From positions 41,668 through 105,667 of the forward strand of contig JAJTXZ010000005.1 of the NCBI GenBank assembly GCA_021463195.1: DNA of 64,000 nucleotides. The letters are read 5' to 3'. Below the pieces are notes generated by a model, which did not search any database, was not told where the DNA came from, and worked only from the letters and a program-made list of their open reading frames with translations. Origin of the DNA: Anaerolineae bacterium (GTDB lineage Bacteria > Chloroflexota > Anaerolineae > UBA4142 > SHND01). This document shows positions 9,470-18,066 of this stretch, piece after piece (within the stretch, counting starts at the first letter, position 1; each line of letters starts with the position of its first letter). Made by a program: the position numbers and the translations under genes.

Positions 9470-9527
9470 AAACTCGCGCGTAACTTGCATTACGCATGTG
9501 AAAATATGACGCTTGCGCGCGGCGCGT

Positions 9528-9621
9528 TAGCGCCGATTCCACTTTGATTTGTGGGTAGACCTTTCGGGTTTCCGAAAACCCGAAAGGTCTTGCCCCACAA
9601 ACGAATCAGGAATTCGCTCTA
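9528..9621. mobile_element. 94-bp palindromic MITE-like element, copy A
   Basis: The ends are imperfect terminal inverted repeats, TAGCGCCGATTCC (9528-9540) and GGAATTCGCTCTA (9609-9621). The interior is a long hairpin: a 15-bp perfect stem (9557-9571 with 9576-9590) extended by TTTGTGGG / CCCCACAAA. Full copies of the same 94-bp length lie at 17030 and 36746, and a truncated inverted copy lies at 41305. TA at both ends fits a TA target-site duplication. It could also act as a terminator after fabF. Confidence 0.75.
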
Positions 9622-9661
9622 GGTTATAACTTTGGCGCCGCGCAAGCTCCCATCTCTTCCA

Positions 9662-10447
9662 ATGGCACAAATCGTCACCAACAAAGCGCTCGTGGAACGC
9701 AATGCGCGCACGGGCAAAATTCTCACCACCGCGTCATTAATTGTGATTCTGGCGCCTTTGGCAATCACGTTCCCCATTTTATTTTCCGGCGGGACCGAAT
9801 TGCCTGCGAACAGTCTGCTGTTAATGTACGGCGCGTTGTTGGTGGGCTTGGTTCTTTCCAACGTTGGCGGTTATTTCATGAACCGCTGGGGTTTTAAATA
9901 TTACGAACAGTTGGAAAAAGCGCTCAAAGGCACGGACAAAAAATATCGTTTGTATAATTACGCGCTGCCGGTATCCAATGCGCTGCTGACGCCGTATGGC
10001 GTCACCATTCTGCTGTTGAAAAATTTGGACGGGCGCGTGTCGGTGAATCAAAATGGCTGGCGATCGAATTTTGATATTTTGCGCCTGCTGCGCTGGTTCA
10101 GCGCCGAACAGTTGGGCAACCCGACGCAAATGTTACAAGCGCAACAAGAAAAAATGGCGGCGTTTTTGCATGACCGTCTTGGGGCATCTTTTAATCCGCC
10201 GATTGACGGTTTTATCGTGTTTACCAATCCGAAAGCCGAGATTCAAGTCACAAATGTCGAAGCGCCCATTGTATTTTTGCCCGAAAGTCCCGACGCGCTC
10301 AAGAATGCGTTAAAAAAACCCAAAGGCGCGCCGCAGCTCTCGCCGCAAGATTATAATGCGCTGTATGAATTGTTTGAAGAAGAAGCCAAAGCGCGTCACA
10401 TTGAAGCCGAGCGCGGCTTGGTCATCGCAGGGCGAAAAATTTTCTAG
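9662..10447 (+). CDS. Membrane protein with NERD-like cytoplasmic domain
   Basis: 261 residues from ATG 9662; a TTG at 9632 is possible. Two membrane helices near the N-terminus (ILTTASLIVILAPLAITFPILF and LLLMYGALLVGLVLSNVGGYF) precede a soluble domain of about 180 residues. That domain contains YGVTILLLKNLDGRVSVNQ, GWRSNF, NPTQMLQAQQEKMAAFL and a later GFIVFTNPKAEIQ, which resembles the nuclease-related NERD fold in layout. Catalytic residues cannot be assigned with confidence. It stands between MITE copy A and the LysM protein. The family assignment is tentative. Confidence 0.5.
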   Translation: MAQIVTNKALVERNARTGKILTTASLIVILAPLAITFPILFSGGTELPANSLLLMYGALLVGLVLSNVGGYFMNRWGFKYYEQLEKALKGTDKKYRLYNYALPVSNALLTPYGVTILLLKNLDGRVSVNQNGWRSNFDILRLLRWFSAEQLGNPTQMLQAQQEKMAAFLHDRLGASFNPPIDGFIVFTNPKAEIQVTNVEAPIVFLPESPDALKNALKKPKGAPQLSPQDYNALYELFEEEAKARHIEAERGLVIAGRKIF

Positions 10448-10526
10448 CGTCCGAATGCGGTTCAACCAGCTGCCATCCACCAAGCGCGCGCCGCGCACGC
10501 GCGCAGACCCATAAATCAAGCTACCC

Positions 10527-12695
10527 ATGCCATTCTCTCTTTCCGATTACAAACGACCGCCGCACGATAATGGACGCGGCATTGTAGGATATCCCGCCGC
10601 CAACTGGCGCGGCGACCCGTACGGTATTGACGCGTGGATTGTCGAGCTGCAACAGCTCGGCATCAAATGGCTGCGCGTGATGGACGATAACGGCGATTCG
10701 CTGACCTTGTGCGGCAAATTGCTCAACGCGGGCATCTTTCCGATTGCGCGTATTTTGCGCCGCGATTTGCCGCCGAATGATACGCCTGAACCCAATCCCG
10801 GACACATTTCCGCGCGCGAAGAATTGACCATCCGCAAATTGATTGATCTCGGCGTGTTGTATTTCGAAACCAATAACGAGCCCGATAATCCGTCAGAATG
10901 GAAACAGCGCGCCATCCCAAGCGCCGGCAACGACGCGCGCAAGCACGAAGAGACGGCGAAATTGGTCGCGCTGAATTGGTTGTTTGACGCGCGCTTTATC
11001 ATCGAAGCGGGCGGTTATCCGGGTTTGCCCGCCGTGAGCAGCGGCAGCGGCATGGATTTGATCGGCGCGCTCGCGTCGTTGGGACGGCAGGACATTTTGC
11101 TCGATGGCGGTTGGATTGCGCTGCACAATTTCGGACACAATCGTCCGCTAAATTTTCCCAATGATCGCGTAAATCAAAATGGCGCGCCTTTGACAACTCA
11201 AGAGTACGATTTCGGCGCGCTGACGCAATGGGTGTGGTGGGACACTGTATTGCAGCGCGCGCATACGTTAGACGAAATCAACGCGCTGCGCGCCGCGCGC
11301 AAAAACGCGGGCCAAGTTATCGCGCACGACCATGCCGCGTTTCGCGAATATGAATATTTTGACGCGCTCGCGAAAAAACATTTGGGTCGTTCGATTCCAA
11401 TTCTTGCAACCGAAGGCGGCTATCAGGTCGGACGCCGCACTGACGCCCGTTATCCGCGCATTACGCCGGCGCTGCACGCGGATTTGACTGTCGCGATGTT
11501 TGAATTTATGCAGCGCGACGCGCCCGATTATTTTTTCGTCGCGTGTCCATGGCTCTTGACCGGTCCGCAAAAAACTTTGGCGAGCGCGTGGTACAGCGAT
11601 TTTTGGGACCATGCCATCCGTTCCGGCGGACCGCGCAATGGCGAAATTCCGCCGATAGCGGCGCCCGATTATCGCGTCGGCGAACGCTTGCCCGTCGTCG
11701 CGGCAGTCAAAGCTATGCCGAGTCAATCGCGCGTTGGACCACGCGTTGCCACATTGCAACCTGCCGCTGTCGTAACCGCGCCGCCCGCGTCGCCCGCGCC
11801 GCCACCGCCGCCGCCGCCAAGCGAAGAGAGTATTTATCTCGTGCAGCATGGCGATACGCTCGGTTCGTTGGCGAAAAAATTTGACGTGAATGTTCACGTC
11901 TTGGCGAATGTGAACGCGTTGGACGAAAACGCGCGCATTATTGCGGGACAACGATTGGTCATTCCACCGCCACCCGAAGTGAGCGCGCCTATGGCGCCCG
12001 AGAGCCAAGTCATCGCGCCGCCACCCACGCCAATTCCCGAATGGTTCAATCCGCCGCAACAACCTACTGCGCTGCCGCCTGTTTATACACCGCCACCGCA
12101 AACGCCCGCGCAGCCGGCGTATGTGCCGCCACCGCAAACACCCGCGCAACCGGCGTATGCGCCGCCACCGCAAACACCCGCGCAACCGGCGTATGCGCCG
12201 CCACCGCAAACGTCCGCGCCGATGCCGCAAATAGCCGCCGCTGTCCCGACGCGCCCAAGCGCGCCGCCGCCGCCACGCGCGCCCATGGTCGCTTCGCCAC
12301 TTGACCCGCGTCTCGGCGCGCTGAATGTGCGCGTCGAATACGCAAACGTCAAATCGGGCGAAAGTTATTGGAAATTGTTGCGCGCGGAATATCAGGACAC
12401 GCTCAAAGCGAGCGGCAATCATCACATGCTGTACAACTTGTTCGATGACAAAGGCGGGCCGGTTCTGGTGCAGCGCGTGTTTCAAGGCTTCGCGGACATT
12501 CAAGCCGATTCCTTTACCGACGCGTTCGGACGCGCCAAAATTCCGATGTGGGAAACCTACAATCCCGACAACGGCGAAAGCGGGCCCTATTCGGCATGGG
12601 TGGCGAATCTCCCTTCGGATAAAGTGATTGGGCTCGGTATGCCAAACGGCTTGTCGGTCAATTTTGTTTTGACGTGGCAAAAGTCGATCAAGTAG
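10527..12695 (+). CDS. GH-A-like TIM-barrel protein with LysM domain and proline repeats
   Basis: 722 residues. Residues 1-390 look like a clan GH-A glycoside-hydrolase barrel, with putative acid/base E118 (TNNEPD) and nucleophile E296 (ILATEGGY). A proline-rich hinge follows, then a LysM domain at 437-480 (YLVQHGDTLGSLAKKF to RLVIP) that would bind peptidoglycan or chitin-like glycans. Three and a half 12-residue PPPQTPAQPAYA repeats (about 521-563) come next. The C-terminal domain of about 120 residues (from about 600) is unidentified. A wall-active hydrolase is the obvious reading, yet there is no signal peptide or membrane helix, so export is unexplained. Confidence 0.7.
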   Translation: MPFSLSDYKRPPHDNGRGIVGYPAANWRGDPYGIDAWIVELQQLGIKWLRVMDDNGDSLTLCGKLLNAGIFPIARILRRDLPPNDTPEPNPGHISAREELTIRKLIDLGVLYFETNNEPDNPSEWKQRAIPSAGNDARKHEETAKLVALNWLFDARFIIEAGGYPGLPAVSSGSGMDLIGALASLGRQDILLDGGWIALHNFGHNRPLNFPNDRVNQNGAPLTTQEYDFGALTQWVWWDTVLQRAHTLDEINALRAARKNAGQVIAHDHAAFREYEYFDALAKKHLGRSIPILATEGGYQVGRRTDARYPRITPALHADLTVAMFEFMQRDAPDYFFVACPWLLTGPQKTLASAWYSDFWDHAIRSGGPRNGEIPPIAAPDYRVGERLPVVAAVKAMPSQSRVGPRVATLQPAAVVTAPPASPAPPPPPPPSEESIYLVQHGDTLGSLAKKFDVNVHVLANVNALDENARIIAGQRLVIPPPPEVSAPMAPESQVIAPPPTPIPEWFNPPQQPTALPPVYTPPPQTPAQPAYVPPPQTPAQPAYAPPPQTPAQPAYAPPPQTSAPMPQIAAAVPTRPSAPPPPRAPMVASPLDPRLGALNVRVEYANVKSGESYWKLLRAEYQDTLKASGNHHMLYNLFDDKGGPVLVQRVFQGFADIQADSFTDAFGRAKIPMWETYNPDNGESGPYSAWVANLPSDKVIGLGMPNGLSVNFVLTWQKSIK
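12090..12221 (+). repeat. 36-bp in-frame tandem repeat, about 3.7 units
   Basis: Units starting at 12090, 12126, 12162 and a partial one at 12198 begin CCGCCACCGCAAAC and encode PPPQTPAQPAY[VA]. The units differ by only a few bases, so copy number may vary between strains. This is a coding repeat in the LysM protein, not a CRISPR. Confidence 0.85.
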
Positions 12696-12760
12696 GCAGC
12701 AGACAGTAAGCAGAAAGCAATCAGCATTCGCCATACTAGCGACTGCCGCGTGCTTGCTGC

Positions 12761-14542
12761 TTGTGTCTAAATCCCTCGCATTTGAAACTCGTCCATCGCC
12801 TCGCGCCATTCTTTATTTTCCTCGCGACTTTTGCGCTCTATTATTCGACTCTGGCGCCCGGAATGCTGCGCGGTGACAGCGGCGAATTTCAATGGGCAAT
12901 GGCGGCGCTGAACGTGGCGCACGCGACGGGCTATCCGCTTTTTACGCTCATTGGTTACGCGTGGCATTTGCTGCCGTTAGACCTGAACGCCGCGCGACAG
13001 TTGAATTTGCTAACGCCATTTTTTGGCGCGCTCGCTGTCACAGTGGTATTTGTGTTTGCGCGCGCGGTCACGGCGCGAACAATCGCGGCGGCGTTCGCGG
13101 CTCTTTTCTTGGCGCTGACGCCGGTCTTGTGGTTCAACGCCAGCATCCTCGAAGTATATCCGCTGCACGCGTTTTTGCTCGCGCTGACATGGTATCTGTT
13201 ATGGCGCTGGGCGCGCGCGCCGCAAACGTCTGGCGCGTTATATCTCGCGTTTTTTGTTTTGGGTCTCGCGCTCGCGCATCATCGCTTGACGCTGCTCACG
13301 CTGCCCGCCCTGCTTTATTTTTTGCTCGCCACCGACCGCCGCTTTTTTTTCAAATTTTCGCGGCTCGCAGTTTGCGCGTTGCTCGTCCTCCCCGGTTTGC
13401 TCTTGTATCTGTACGTGCCGCTGCGTTTGCTGCCCGAAGGATTCTCCCCCGCTTTTATTTTCTATGACATCATTCTCGGTCGCGAATACGCGAGTTCGCT
13501 GCTGCGCGAAATCAATCCGCTGCCCGTGCTGGTCGAAATCCCATGGCGCAATTTTCATGTCGGACTCGCGCTCGCGTTGGTTGGCGCCATCGCATTATTT
13601 CGGCGCGCGAAACATTTGAACGTCGCGTTGTGGCTGATTTATCTCACGAACGTCGTATTCGCGTTGATGTACAGCGTGCCGGATATTGAAGTCTTTCTCA
13701 TCTCCAGTTTTGTCGTCGTCGCGTTATGGCTGGGCGCGGGCGCGGCGTTTTTAATAGATTGGCTCGCGGCGCGCGTCAAACCGCAACATGCGCCGCGTTT
13801 GCGGATTATTTACACCGCGTTATGGCTCGTCGCTGCGCTATTCGGCGCGCTGCGTTGGAATGAAATCAACGCGGCGGTCGCGGCGGAAGCGGGGCCCGAA
13901 GCGCGCGCGCGCGCGTTAGCGACAATGAATTTGCCCGCCGCGTCCTTTTTGGAATTGGATTGGGAAACCGCCACCGCGCTGCGCTTTTTGCAAGCCACCG
14001 AAAATTTGCGTCCCGATTTAGAGCCGCGCTTGATTGAATTGCAACAACGCGATGAATATTGGCGCGCGCTGCAAAATGTGGACGCGGGACGCGCGGTGTT
14101 TATCGAGCGCGGCGTGAATTGGACGCGCGCGCCCGTCGGTTACGCGCTAAAAGTTTTGGATAATGATTTGGCGCAAATCACGCGCGCGCCGACGGAAATG
14201 ACGCGCCAGCGCGCGCAAGTGAGCGACCGCATAGAGCTAGTCGGTTATCAAAATTCGCCCGACGCGTTCATTTTATATTGGCGCGTAAAAAAAGCGTTGG
14301 ACAAAGATTTGGCGACGTACGTGCATTACCTCGACGCGCAAGGCGACAAAATCGCGCAAGATGACCGCGCGGCATGTTGTCAAGCCGTATATGGGTACCG
14401 CACGCGCGAATGGGAACCCGGCAAACTTTACGCGGATGTATTCAAACCTGCGCCGCCCAATGCCACGCGCTTTTTGGTCGGCATGTACGAAAATATCAAT
14501 GACGACATCGAACCGTATGGCGACCCGCTTGAAATCAAATAA
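12761..14542 (+). CDS. DUF2723-type membrane glycosyltransferase-like protein
   Basis: 593 residues. The N-terminal helix is followed by YYSTLAPGMLRGDSGEFQWAM and NVAHATGYPLFTL, the hallmark of DUF2723 / protein O-mannosyltransferase-like proteins. About 10-11 membrane helices occupy the first 360 residues. The C-terminal 200 residues form a soluble extracytoplasmic domain, likely beta-sandwich (ending around ATRFLVGMYENINDDIEPYGDP). Such proteins are thought to transfer sugars from lipid carriers to exported molecules; the substrate is unknown. The start is uncertain (TTG 12761 or TTG 12782; no Shine-Dalgarno sequence). It follows the LysM protein on the same strand. Confidence 0.78.
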   Translation: MCLNPSHLKLVHRLAPFFIFLATFALYYSTLAPGMLRGDSGEFQWAMAALNVAHATGYPLFTLIGYAWHLLPLDLNAARQLNLLTPFFGALAVTVVFVFARAVTARTIAAAFAALFLALTPVLWFNASILEVYPLHAFLLALTWYLLWRWARAPQTSGALYLAFFVLGLALAHHRLTLLTLPALLYFLLATDRRFFFKFSRLAVCALLVLPGLLLYLYVPLRLLPEGFSPAFIFYDIILGREYASSLLREINPLPVLVEIPWRNFHVGLALALVGAIALFRRAKHLNVALWLIYLTNVVFALMYSVPDIEVFLISSFVVVALWLGAGAAFLIDWLAARVKPQHAPRLRIIYTALWLVAALFGALRWNEINAAVAAEAGPEARARALATMNLPAASFLELDWETATALRFLQATENLRPDLEPRLIELQQRDEYWRALQNVDAGRAVFIERGVNWTRAPVGYALKVLDNDLAQITRAPTEMTRQRAQVSDRIELVGYQNSPDAFILYWRVKKALDKDLATYVHYLDAQGDKIAQDDRAACCQAVYGYRTREWEPGKLYADVFKPAPPNATRFLVGMYENINDDIEPYGDPLEIK

Positions 14543-14557
14543 TCAAATGACGCGCAT

Positions 14558-14586
14558 TTGGATTGACTCTGGTTTGATGCTACAAT
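14558..14586 (+). promoter_or_regulatory. Predicted promoter for the gene at 14676
   Basis: TTGGAT (14558-14563), 17 bp, TACAAT (14581-14586). The 5' leader would be about 80 nt and contains AAAGGA close to the ATG at 14676. Confidence 0.55.
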
Positions 14587-14675
14587 CGGCGGCGCTCCGC
14601 AAAAAATATGCCACTTGATTTCCATCGCGCCTTTGCGCGCAACATCGCCCAAAATTTTCGATAAAGGATGTTTGA

Positions 14676-15833
14676 ATGACAGAAACGCGTTTTACCTGGC
14701 GCTGGCTATTGGTCATTGCGCTGGTTGGCATTGGCATGGGGCTAACGCTCGGTTTGCTGGCTGGCTGGCTAGTCTTTCCCAATATCGGCGGATCCAATGT
14801 TTCCGGACTTTCCGTCACCGCGCAAAGCGATTATATTGTGCTGGTCGCCAACACGTACGCTTACGACCAAGATTTGACGCGCGCAAAACAGCGGCTGAAT
14901 CTTTTGCATGACCAAGATATAACAACTCGCCTCGAACGTTTGGCAAAATCGCTCGCCGCGCGCAAAGACGCTTCGGCAGCTAACGTCGCCGACCTCGCGG
15001 TCGCGCTCGGCTCGGAAGACAGTTCGCTCCAAGTCATGGCGGCGAACGTCGGCGGCGATACGACGGACGACCCCGCCAATGTCGAACCGACAAAAATCGC
15101 GCGCAGCGATGCTGACGCCCAAGGCATAGAGCCAACGCCAACCGAACAAGCCGCCGTTGAACCGACGGTCAAACCGACCAAACAACGCAAGAATAAAGCG
15201 ACCGCGACGCCGGCAGAACCTCAAGCGACCGCGGCGCCGGAAGAACCGACCGCGCCGCCTGCGACCAAAGCGCCCAAATCGACCGCTGAGCCAACCGCCA
15301 CACCCGCGCCCGTCGCCGCGCCGGTCACAACGGAATTCACGCCGCCTTATCCTGCCGGCTGGTGGAACGCCATCAAGTTTATTCCGGCGCAAGTGAGTCC
15401 GGGACAGCAATACTTTCATTTAAAATACGCGCGCTATTGCGATTGGGCGCCAAACGATAATTACGAAACGTGCCCGGGCTTTCCCGCCGGCGGCATGGGC
15501 CATTCGATTTATATTATGGTTGTGGATGAGAACGGCAACTGTATCACTACGGATGTCAACGATATTCTCAATGACGGATCGAAACATCCATTGACGCCCG
15601 ACATGCTCAAGAAAATCGAGTTTCCGTGGAATCCGTACGGCTATGCCTGCGACAAGGATTACGAAAAAGAAATGTACGGCGAAGGCAATGATATTTCCGT
15701 GCCGGGGCTGCCGAGCGATACGATTACGCAGCTGCAGCTCTGCGCCACCAATCCGCCCGCCGGACTCAATCCGCCACCATGCGGCCGCGCGCACGTCCGC
15801 TACTTTTTAATTTTTCAACGCACGACGCGCTGA
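14676..15833 (+). CDS. Membrane-anchored extracytoplasmic protein with Thr/Pro-rich linker
   Basis: 385 residues. One N-terminal membrane helix (about 10-33, with LLVIALVGIGMGLTLGLLAG) is followed by a helical segment (about 48-130), then a Thr/Ala/Pro-rich linker (about 140-220). The compact C-terminal domain (about 225-385) has several cysteines (YCDWAPNDNYETCPGF, NGNCITT, YACDKDY, LCATNPP) that may form disulfides outside the cell. No known domain is recognised. AAAGGA precedes the ATG by about 9 nt, its own promoter lies at 14558 and a strong terminator follows, so it is a monocistronic unit. Confidence 0.75.
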   Translation: MTETRFTWRWLLVIALVGIGMGLTLGLLAGWLVFPNIGGSNVSGLSVTAQSDYIVLVANTYAYDQDLTRAKQRLNLLHDQDITTRLERLAKSLAARKDASAANVADLAVALGSEDSSLQVMAANVGGDTTDDPANVEPTKIARSDADAQGIEPTPTEQAAVEPTVKPTKQRKNKATATPAEPQATAAPEEPTAPPATKAPKSTAEPTATPAPVAAPVTTEFTPPYPAGWWNAIKFIPAQVSPGQQYFHLKYARYCDWAPNDNYETCPGFPAGGMGHSIYIMVVDENGNCITTDVNDILNDGSKHPLTPDMLKKIEFPWNPYGYACDKDYEKEMYGEGNDISVPGLPSDTITQLQLCATNPPAGLNPPPCGRAHVRYFLIFQRTTR

Positions 15834-15839
15834 CAAAAA

Positions 15840-15876
15840 AACCTCAACGGGTTTGGAACCCGTTGAGGTTTTTTTG
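15840..15876. terminator. Bidirectional rho-independent terminator
   Basis: A perfect stem of CCTCAACGGGTT with AACCCGTTGAGG and a TGG loop, flanked by an A-run on the left and a T-run on the right. It separates two converging genes (14676-15833 plus, 15881-16993 minus). Confidence 0.9.
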
Positions 15877-15880
15877 TTTT

Positions 15881-16993
15881 TTACGCGCGGCGCAAACACA
15901 ACAAGCTCAGTTGCAGCATACGCCAGCCGCCGCGATAAAACCATTCGCCATGATTGTCATAAATATAATGCGCGATGAATTTTTTGAAACGCAAACGTCG
16001 CCCCAACGCGGAACGCGCGATTTTTTCCGTATAGTCCGCGAACGAAAAATCATTTTTCGCGAACGCGTCCGCCACATAATCCGCCGCGCGCATTCCAAAA
16101 TCCAACGCGTGCGAAATGCCTTCGCCGAGCCAAGGTTCCGTGCCCGCCGCGTCGCCCGCCAAAATCACGCGCGGCGCGGAATATTTTTCGCGCGAATCAA
16201 ACCAGCGTTCAGGATGCCCTTCCAGTCTCCAGTCTTGCAGTTCCAATCCTCTGGCTTTTAATTCCGCGCGCAATACATCTCTCAATTCCGCGCGCGGACG
16301 TTCGGGGCGCACGCGCGAATCATACAGGCCGCGATTCATCACCGGCGCGCCATTGCGCCAAGCTGGAAAATCCCAATAATAACCCTGCACGCCGCGCGCC
16401 AGCGGTGAAAAATCAAATACAGCGGTATGATTTCCAAATTCCGCCGCGCGCGTTTTCTCGGCGCGCGGCGTCAAAATTTCCATCAAACGCGAAACGCGGT
16501 TTGAGCGCAAACCCATTTTTTGCCGCACCACGCTGTTCGCGCCGTCCGCGCCAATCACCACGCGCGCGCGATATTCTCCCGCGTCAGTTTGCAACACCAC
16601 GCCCGCGTCGTCGCGCGCGATTTCGCGCACTCCCGCGCCCTCTTGCGCTTGAATGCCGCGCGCGCGCGCGGCGCGCAAAAGCGTCGCGTCAAATTCATCG
16701 CGCTGCACGACGCGAAACAAATCGCGCCAGCGCAGCGTCGCCTCCAAATTAGCATACACGAGCCGCAGCTGGTGAATCGGGTGCGCCGGCACATTTAGCG
16801 TCACATTCAACTCGCGCAACAAAGCCCACGCGTGGCGCGTCACCCCGCCTCCGCATAATTTTTTACGCGGAAACCGCGCCTTGTCTAGCAATAGCGCGCG
16901 CGCTGCCAACTGCGGGGCGCGCTGCGCCAAACGCAGCGCGGCGGCAGAACCCGCGGGGCCCGCGCCGACAATCACAATATCATACTCGTTCAT
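15881..16993 (-). CDS. Geranylgeranyl-reductase-family FAD-dependent oxidoreductase
   Basis: 370 residues from ATG 16993; the longer frame to 17044 overlaps MITE copy B. The Rossmann FAD motif DIVIVGAGPAGSAAALRLA sits at the N-terminus, followed by KLCGGGVTRHA, a second FAD motif VIGADGANSVVRQ and the third FAD contact VILAGDAAGTEPWLGEGI. These are characteristic of the geranylgeranyl reductase / digeranylgeranylglycerophospholipid reductase subgroup, which saturates isoprenoid double bonds of quinones, pigments or lipids. The exact substrate cannot be told from sequence. It is a single gene, convergent with 14676-15833. Confidence 0.85.
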   Translation of the reverse strand: MNEYDIVIVGAGPAGSAAALRLAQRAPQLAARALLLDKARFPRKKLCGGGVTRHAWALLRELNVTLNVPAHPIHQLRLVYANLEATLRWRDLFRVVQRDEFDATLLRAARARGIQAQEGAGVREIARDDAGVVLQTDAGEYRARVVIGADGANSVVRQKMGLRSNRVSRLMEILTPRAEKTRAAEFGNHTAVFDFSPLARGVQGYYWDFPAWRNGAPVMNRGLYDSRVRPERPRAELRDVLRAELKARGLELQDWRLEGHPERWFDSREKYSAPRVILAGDAAGTEPWLGEGISHALDFGMRAADYVADAFAKNDFSFADYTEKIARSALGRRLRFKKFIAHYIYDNHGEWFYRGGWRMLQLSLLCLRRA

Positions 16994-17029
16994 ACAGCTA
17001 TGCTGTCGCCCATAACGCCGAACTTGCGC

Positions 17030-17123
17030 TAGAGCCGATTCCACTTTGATTTGCGGGTAGATCTTTCGGGTTTCCGAAAACCCGAAAGGTCTTGCCCCAC
17101 AAACGAATCAGGAATTCGCGCTA
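17030..17123. mobile_element. 94-bp palindromic MITE-like element, copy B
   Basis: TIRs TAGAGCCGATTCC (17030-17042) and GGAATTCGCGCTA (17111-17123), with the same internal hairpin as copy A. Its right end coincides with the stop codon of the EamA gene (TAG, 17121-17123 on the minus strand), so insertion defined the 3' end of that gene. Confidence 0.8.
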
Positions 17124-18023
17124 GACCTCTTCCGCCGTCACGATCGGCGCCGCGTCGGGCGCGCGTTTGCGCGTAACCAAACCGACGCCCGCCACAATCA
17201 AAATCAAACCTGCCACCGTCGTCCAATCCAGTGTCTCGTTCAATACCAACGCGCCCAGAAACACCGCAATCACCGGACTAATATAGGTGACTAACGAAGT
17301 GCGCGTCGCGCCCACTTGCTCGATAAGCCAATAATATAACAAGTACGCCAACGCCGTGCCGACCACCGCGAGAATCAAGAGCGAGATAAGCGAAGCCGTC
17401 GTCGGCTGAAGCGTCCATGGTTGGTCGAGTAACAGACTCGCGGGAATGAGAATCGCCGATGCCGTAAGCATTTGACCCAATGCCACCGTCGCATGCGGAA
17501 AACCCTTGAGATGTTTGCGCGCCTGAATGGAAGCGAACGCGTAACTGATGGCGGCTAACACAATCGCCAACCCCCCGACCAAATTGAATGTCGCGCCTTG
17601 CTGCACATCGGGCAGAAAAAGAATCACGACGCCGAAAAAACCCAACGCAATACCAGCCGATTTTAGCGGCGTCAATTTTTCATCGTGCGTCAACCAATGC
17701 GCGAGCAAAACCGTGAAAATGGGCATTGCGCCGACCAAAATCGCGGCGAGACCGCTCGACACACGCGTTTCGCCCCAAGTAATGAGCGTGTACGGCACCA
17801 CGCTATTGAGCAAACCCATTACCCATAACCAACGCCACACCGGCGCGCGCCACGGCGGCAATTTTTCGCGGCGCAGCTGCGCAATCACAACCAAAGTGAG
17901 CGCCGCCAAACCCGCGCGCCCCATCACGAACGTAATCGGCGGAATGGATTCTCCGCCGATTTTGATAAATAAATACGACGCGCCCCAGATGGCGCCGAGC
18001 AAGATGAGATTGAAATAAGCCAT
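17121..18023 (-). CDS. EamA-family (DMT superfamily) transporter
   Basis: 300 residues with ten predicted membrane helices in two EamA repeats. It starts MAYFNLILLGAIWGASYLFIKIGGESIPP, and the second half opens with VGGLAIVLAAISYAFASIQAR. Members export or import amino acids, sugars or metabolites across the inner membrane; specificity cannot be inferred. The stop codon lies in the end of MITE copy B, so the last residues (PIVTAEEV) may differ from an ancestral C-terminus. Confidence 0.9.
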   Translation of the reverse strand: MAYFNLILLGAIWGASYLFIKIGGESIPPITFVMGRAGLAALTLVVIAQLRREKLPPWRAPVWRWLWVMGLLNSVVPYTLITWGETRVSSGLAAILVGAMPIFTVLLAHWLTHDEKLTPLKSAGIALGFFGVVILFLPDVQQGATFNLVGGLAIVLAAISYAFASIQARKHLKGFPHATVALGQMLTASAILIPASLLLDQPWTLQPTTASLISLLILAVVGTALAYLLYYWLIEQVGATRTSLVTYISPVIAVFLGALVLNETLDWTTVAGLILIVAGVGLVTRKRAPDAAPIVTAEEV

Positions 18024-18066
18024 GTTGAAATTTTACCGTCCGCAAAAATTTTTTTTAACCTTGCGG

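Noticed and set aside
9557..9590. Plain rho-independent terminator after fabF
   Set aside because: The hairpin lacks a U-run and is the core of a 94-bp element repeated elsewhere, although it may still help to end transcription.
12090..12221. 36-bp repeats as a possible CRISPR array
   Set aside because: The units are contiguous without spacers and are in frame with a proline-rich protein segment.
11268..12809. Long minus-strand frame of 513 residues opposite the LysM protein
   Set aside because: It is an Arg/His/Trp-rich antisense shadow created by GC-biased codons; the plus strand has clear LysM and GH-like motifs.
14769..15419. Minus-strand frame opposite the membrane-anchored protein
   Set aside because: Composed of runs of RRRGRF-type residues, the mirror of the Thr/Pro/Ala-rich linker.
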